Assembly (NCBI GenBank): GCA_018815325.1
Contig: JAHIYE010000023.1
Location: 62,001 to 126,000, forward strand
Length of the DNA stretch: 64,000 bases
Reading direction: 5' to 3'
From: Gammaproteobacteria bacterium
GTDB lineage: Bacteria > Pseudomonadota > Gammaproteobacteria > Burkholderiales > Burkholderiaceae_C
The notes under the pieces are model-generated. The model searched no databases. It had not been told where the DNA came from and was given only the letters and a program-made list of their open reading frames with translations. This document shows positions 61,178 through 64,000 of the stretch, one piece after another (within the stretch, counting starts at the first letter, position 1; each line of letters begins with the position of its first letter). A program made the position numbers and the translations under genes.

Positions 61178-62221
61178 TTAGTGAGGCTGGGTTGAAAAAT
61201 AGGACTGCACTGCCTCTGGCAACCGTTTTCCCGTTTGATGGGCACGCTCCAGCACCTGCCAGAAATAACGGTAACTGGCCCGGTCATGCAACTGCCCATC
61301 CACGCTGACTGGCGCCCACTGCGCGCGGTCAGCTTCCACCACGATTCTCGCAGCTTGTTCAAGCTCTGCGTTGCCTGGAGACAACGCTTCCAGAATAGGC
61401 CGTATCTGACTGGGATGAATACTCCACATGCGGGTGTAGCCCAGTTCACGCGAAGCCTTGCGCGCTGCAGCCTTCATGGCCGCCGTATCACTGAATTCAG
61501 TGATCACGCAATGCGAAGGCACCTTGCCATAGGCATGGCAGGCGGCGGCGATTTCCAGCTTGGCGCGCAGCACCAGCGGGTGGCTGAACTGGCCCATGCC
61601 ATCGAGTTGACTGCTCATGGCACTGGCCGGAATGGCGCCACCATGGGCCGAAACAAAATCCATGAGGCCAAAACTGACGGACTGGACACGCGGATGTGCA
61701 GCAATGTCAAACACACGGTGCACGGCAGCCGGTGACTCGACCAGCACCTGCAGAGGCAAGGGATCAAGCCGTCCAGCCTGCTTTGCGGCAGTATCAACTG
61801 CACGCACCGCGCGCTCCACATCGGTGACCGACTCCACTTTCGGAATCATCACATGGCACAGCGACTTCGCCGCACCGCCCACAATGGTGTCCACATCGGC
61901 CTCAAAGGCTGCATGGTCAACCGGATGCACCCGCACGGCAACTCTGGGGCGCACGACATTTGCTATATTTTCAATAGCTGAATGTGCTTTATTGGCAAGG
62001 GCTACAACCATATTTGCATGGTCATGCTCACCACCCACGGGGGCTCCATCCTCGCAATCGAGCGTGACATCAAACACGCAGGCACCGAACTCGGCACTCA
62101 TGTCGGCCTGCAGCTGCAGGCTTTTGCGCATGCGTGCCTCGACGCCGCTGTAATGGTCACAGACCGGCAGGATGCCCGCCGTGGCCTGGGCGCCAAGGAG
62201 GATGTCACGCGGATGCTTCAC
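61178..62221 (-). CDS. HpcH/HpaI-family CoA-ester lyase
   Basis: A 347-residue CitE-like protein starting at GTG 62221. 'FDVTLDCEDGAPVGGE' (Mg-binding acids), 'PRVAVRVHPVDH', 'MIPKVESVTDV', 'VLVESPAAVH', 'SFGLMDFVSAHG' and 'MWSIHPSQIRPIL' give the malyl/citryl-type lyase core. It is the mdh-linked paralogue common in Burkholderiales. The true substrate (malyl-CoA or another) is not provable. A short-repeat copy lies in frame in it. Confidence 0.85.
   Translation of the reverse strand: MKHPRDILLGAQATAGILPVCDHYSGVEARMRKSLQLQADMSAEFGACVFDVTLDCEDGAPVGGEHDHANMVVALANKAHSAIENIANVVRPRVAVRVHPVDHAAFEADVDTIVGGAAKSLCHVMIPKVESVTDVERAVRAVDTAAKQAGRLDPLPLQVLVESPAAVHRVFDIAAHPRVQSVSFGLMDFVSAHGGAIPASAMSSQLDGMGQFSHPLVLRAKLEIAAACHAYGKVPSHCVITEFSDTAAMKAAARKASRELGYTRMWSIHPSQIRPILEALSPGNAELEQAARIVVEADRAQWAPVSVDGQLHDRASYRYFWQVLERAHQTGKRLPEAVQSYFSTQPH
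61958..62017 (-). repeat. Dispersed short repeat, copy in CoA-lyase gene
   Basis: On the minus strand AGCCCT and GCTA are separated by exactly 19 bases, followed by TTGAAAATATAGC. It lies in codons about 68-88 of the CoA-ester lyase, in frame. Confidence 0.55.
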
Positions 62222-62305
62222 GCCAGTTGCCCCGCCAGATCGATGCCAAAGACGCTGAAGAACTGCATCGGATGCAAGTCAGGGCGCGCCTGGGTTACCT
62301 GATGG

Positions 62306-63292
62306 TTACAGCAGGTGGGCAACGCCAGCCTGTTCGTCCTGCAGTTCCTTGAGTGTCTTGTTGATGCACTCCTGGCTGAAGGCATCGATGGCCAAGCCTT
62401 CAACCAGCTTGTACTCACCGCCTTCGCAGGTCACCGGGAAGCCGAACATCGTGTCTTTCGGAATGCCGTACTGACCATCCGACGGGATGCCCATGGTGAC
62501 CCACTTGCCATTGGTGCCCAGTGCCCAGTCACGCATATGGTCGATCGCGGCATTGGCCGCCGAGGCAGCCGAGGACAGACCACGCGCTTCAATGATGGCG
62601 GCGCCACGCTTGCCCACGGTGGGCAGGAACACATTGGCGTTCCACTCCTGGTCGTTGATCATCTTGGCCACGCTTTCGCCCTTGATGGTGGCAAAGCGGT
62701 AGTCGGCATACATCGTGGGTGAATGGTTGCCCCAGACGGTGAGTTTCTCGATGTCTGCCACGGCCTTGCCGGTCTTGGCAGCGATTTGCGAAGCGGCGCG
62801 GTTGTGGTCCAGACGCAGCATGGCGGTGAAATTCTTGCGCGGCAGGCTCGGTGCGCTCTTCATCGCAATATAGGCATTGGTGTTGGCGGGATTACCGACC
62901 ACCAGCACCTTGACGTTGCGGCTGGCGACCTTGTCCAGCGCCTTGCCCTGGGCCGTGAAGATCTGGCCGTTGACAGCCAGCAACTCGGCACGCTCCATGC
63001 CGGCTTTGCGGGGCATGGAGCCCACCAGCAAGGCGTAATCGGTGTCCTTGAACGCGGTCATGGGGTCGCTGTGGGCTTCCATGCCGACCAGCAACGGGAA
63101 CGCGCAGTCTTCCAGTTCCATCATCACGCCCTTGAGCGCTTTTTGCGGACCTTCAACGGGGACTTCGAGCAACTGCAGAATGACGGGCTGATCCTTGCCC
63201 AGCATTTCACCGGAAGCGATACGGAACAGCAGGGCGTAACCGATTTGACCAGCGGCACCGGTAACGGCAACGCGAACAGGCTTTTTACTCAT
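62306..63292 (-). CDS. mdh: Malate dehydrogenase
   Basis: A 328-residue MDH from ATG 63292. '[20 protein letters not shown]' is the NAD site, '[18 protein letters not shown]' the substrate loop with Arg, '[18 protein letters not shown]', and '[16 protein letters not shown]' carries the catalytic His. It converts malate and oxaloacetate in the TCA cycle. It is divergent from a GntR gene across a gap with a palindromic operator. A longer reading upstream is excluded by the operator region. Confidence 0.97.
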   Translation of the reverse strand: MSKKPVRVAVTGAAGQIGYALLFRIASGEMLGKDQPVILQLLEVPVEGPQKALKGVMMELEDCAFPLLVGMEAHSDPMTAFKDTDYALLVGSMPRKAGMERAELLAVNGQIFTAQGKALDKVASRNVKVLVVGNPANTNAYIAMKSAPSLPRKNFTAMLRLDHNRAASQIAAKTGKAVADIEKLTVWGNHSPTMYADYRFATIKGESVAKMINDQEWNANVFLPTVGKRGAAIIEARGLSSAASAANAAIDHMRDWALGTNGKWVTMGIPSDGQYGIPKDTMFGFPVTCEGGEYKLVEGLAIDAFSQECINKTLKELQDEQAGVAHLL

Positions 63293-63414
63293 GGTAGGGA
63301 CTTTCCAGATGTAGTGAAACGGGTTCAAGCAGGAAGCCCGAACTTCATACCCGAGGCCTGCCGAATGCCCTCGCAGTTTACTCTCGAAACTGGCTTGCGT
63401 CAATTTGTCTTATG

Positions 63415-63426
63415 TCTTATATAAGA
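63415..63426. promoter_or_regulatory. TCTTATATAAGA palindromic operator
   Basis: A perfect 12-bp palindrome in the 188-base gap between divergent mdh and the GntR gene, 54 bases before the GntR ATG. A further GTCTTAT half repeats just upstream. It is the likely GntR operator for autoregulation and TCA-gene control. Confidence 0.6.
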
Positions 63427-63480
63427 TATGATTGGGCGCTTTCATTCAGACACTATCCATCTGGTTTTCACCCTTTCGCC

Positions 63481-64000
63481 ATGTCTCAAGCATTCCCCTC
63501 CACAGCAGACCAAACCGCCTCACGCCAGGGTGCGTCAGGCGCTGCCGTGCCAGGGCAGACGGCAGCCTTCAGCCCGCTGTATCAGCAAATCAAGGGGCTG
63601 ATCCTGCGCAGCCTTCAGGCAGGTGAATGGAAACCGGGCGAGGCCATTCCGAGCGAAGTCGATCTGGCCACGCGTTTTCATGTGAGCCAGGGCACGGTGC
63701 GCAAGGCCATCGACGAGCTCGCCGCCGAAAACCTCGTGATGCGCCGTCAGGGCAAAGGCACCTTTGTCGCCACGCATGCCGAGCAGCATGTGCAGTACCG
63801 CTTCCTCAAGCTTGTGCCAGACAACGGCGACGTCAACAGCGAAGGCCCAGCCCAGCGCGAGATCATCGACTGCAAACGCCTGCGTGCCAGCGCCGATGTG
63901 GCACGCGCACTGCAATTGCGCACTGGCGACGCCGTGCTGCAGGCACGTCGCGTACTGTCGTTCGCCGGCAAGCCCACGATCCTGGAAGACCTCTGGCTGC
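63481..64000 (+). CDS. GntR-family regulator, HutC/UTRA type, 5' part
   Basis: The window ends inside this gene; 173 codons are seen. After a ~30-residue linker come 'SPLYQQIKGLILRSLQAGEW', 'IPSEVDLATRFHVSQGTVRK' and 'RRQGKGTFVATH', a GntR winged helix. It continues into a UTRA-type domain ('DAVLQARRVLSFAGKPTILE'). It is divergent from mdh and probably controls TCA genes via the palindrome at 63415. Confidence 0.9.
   Translation, partial: MSQAFPSTADQTASRQGASGAAVPGQTAAFSPLYQQIKGLILRSLQAGEWKPGEAIPSEVDLATRFHVSQGTVRKAIDELAAENLVMRRQGKGTFVATHAEQHVQYRFLKLVPDNGDVNSEGPAQREIIDCKRLRASADVARALQLRTGDAVLQARRVLSFAGKPTILEDLWL

Overview
This 64 kb window is a high-GC bacterial chromosome segment. It looks like Betaproteobacteria, order Burkholderiales, most likely Comamonadaceae. 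Evidence: two Bug-type (TctC-like) tricarboxylate receptors in LysR-associated catabolic clusters, a GntR/mdh/CoA-lyase/acnB TCA block, an rpsP-rimM-trmD...rplS operon, and dispersed short repeats with a fixed internal spacing. No transposase, phage or CRISPR array was seen. The first and last genes are cut by the window edges.

Layout. (1) 1-1528: end of a membrane protein gene, a FecR-domain exported protein and a small protein. (2) 1561-6410: LysR regulator with a divergent catabolic operon (TIM-barrel hydrolase, SDR, Bug receptor, CMD-family protein, DABB-like protein). (3) 6411-11556: UvrD helicase, an exported protein, a terminator, GMP reductase and an alpha/beta hydrolase. (4) 11648-17216: FCD-GntR regulator with an uncharacterised operon (PhyH-type dioxygenase, Rossmann+SAF oxidoreductase, beta-hydroxyacid dehydrogenase, D-aminoacylase-like amidohydrolase). 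(5) 17314-18976: ManC and tRNA-Ala(CGC). (6) 19028-34895: a stress/low-oxygen-looking island. It holds CBS protein, Lon-like protease, Met-less cytochrome c, FtsH paralogue, SagB-type oxidoreductase, phosphoribosyltransferases, two dienelactone-hydrolase-like paralogues (one apparently without catalytic residues), the three AmmeMemoRadiSam genes, a flavin reductase, an FNR-type regulator and a NarL/NarX-like two-component pair, with FNR-like palindromes in its intergenic regions. (7) 34937-40568: LysR with acyl-CoA dehydrogenase, class III CoA-transferase, MmgE/PrpD and CoA-ester lyase, which looks like dicarboxylate or itaconate-type CoA catabolism. (8) 40699-44362: second Bug cluster with zinc alcohol dehydrogenase and a DABB-like protein carrying a TTGCAA microsatellite. 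(9) 44469-57801: housekeeping genes (RNA helicase, oligoribonuclease, M48 peptidase, PCD, RsgA, CobD-like, CoA pyrophosphatase, ribosomal operon interrupted by FMN-riboswitch ribH2, GNAT, PiT phosphate transport, DUF486). (10) 57843-64000: acnB, a secreted protein, CoA-ester lyase, mdh and a divergent GntR regulator.

The strongest candidate for an undescribed system is the island in (6). Its parts suggest a programme for proteostasis and redox or nucleotide adjustment during oxygen limitation, under FNR-type and NarL-type control. Other notable points are the FMN riboswitch plus ribH2 inside the rpsP-rplS operon, the AGCCCT-N19-GCTA repeat family found mostly inside reading frames, and the unassigned dioxygenase operon. 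Start codons were chosen by eye from Shine-Dalgarno match, overlap and family length. All family calls come from motif reading, without database searches.
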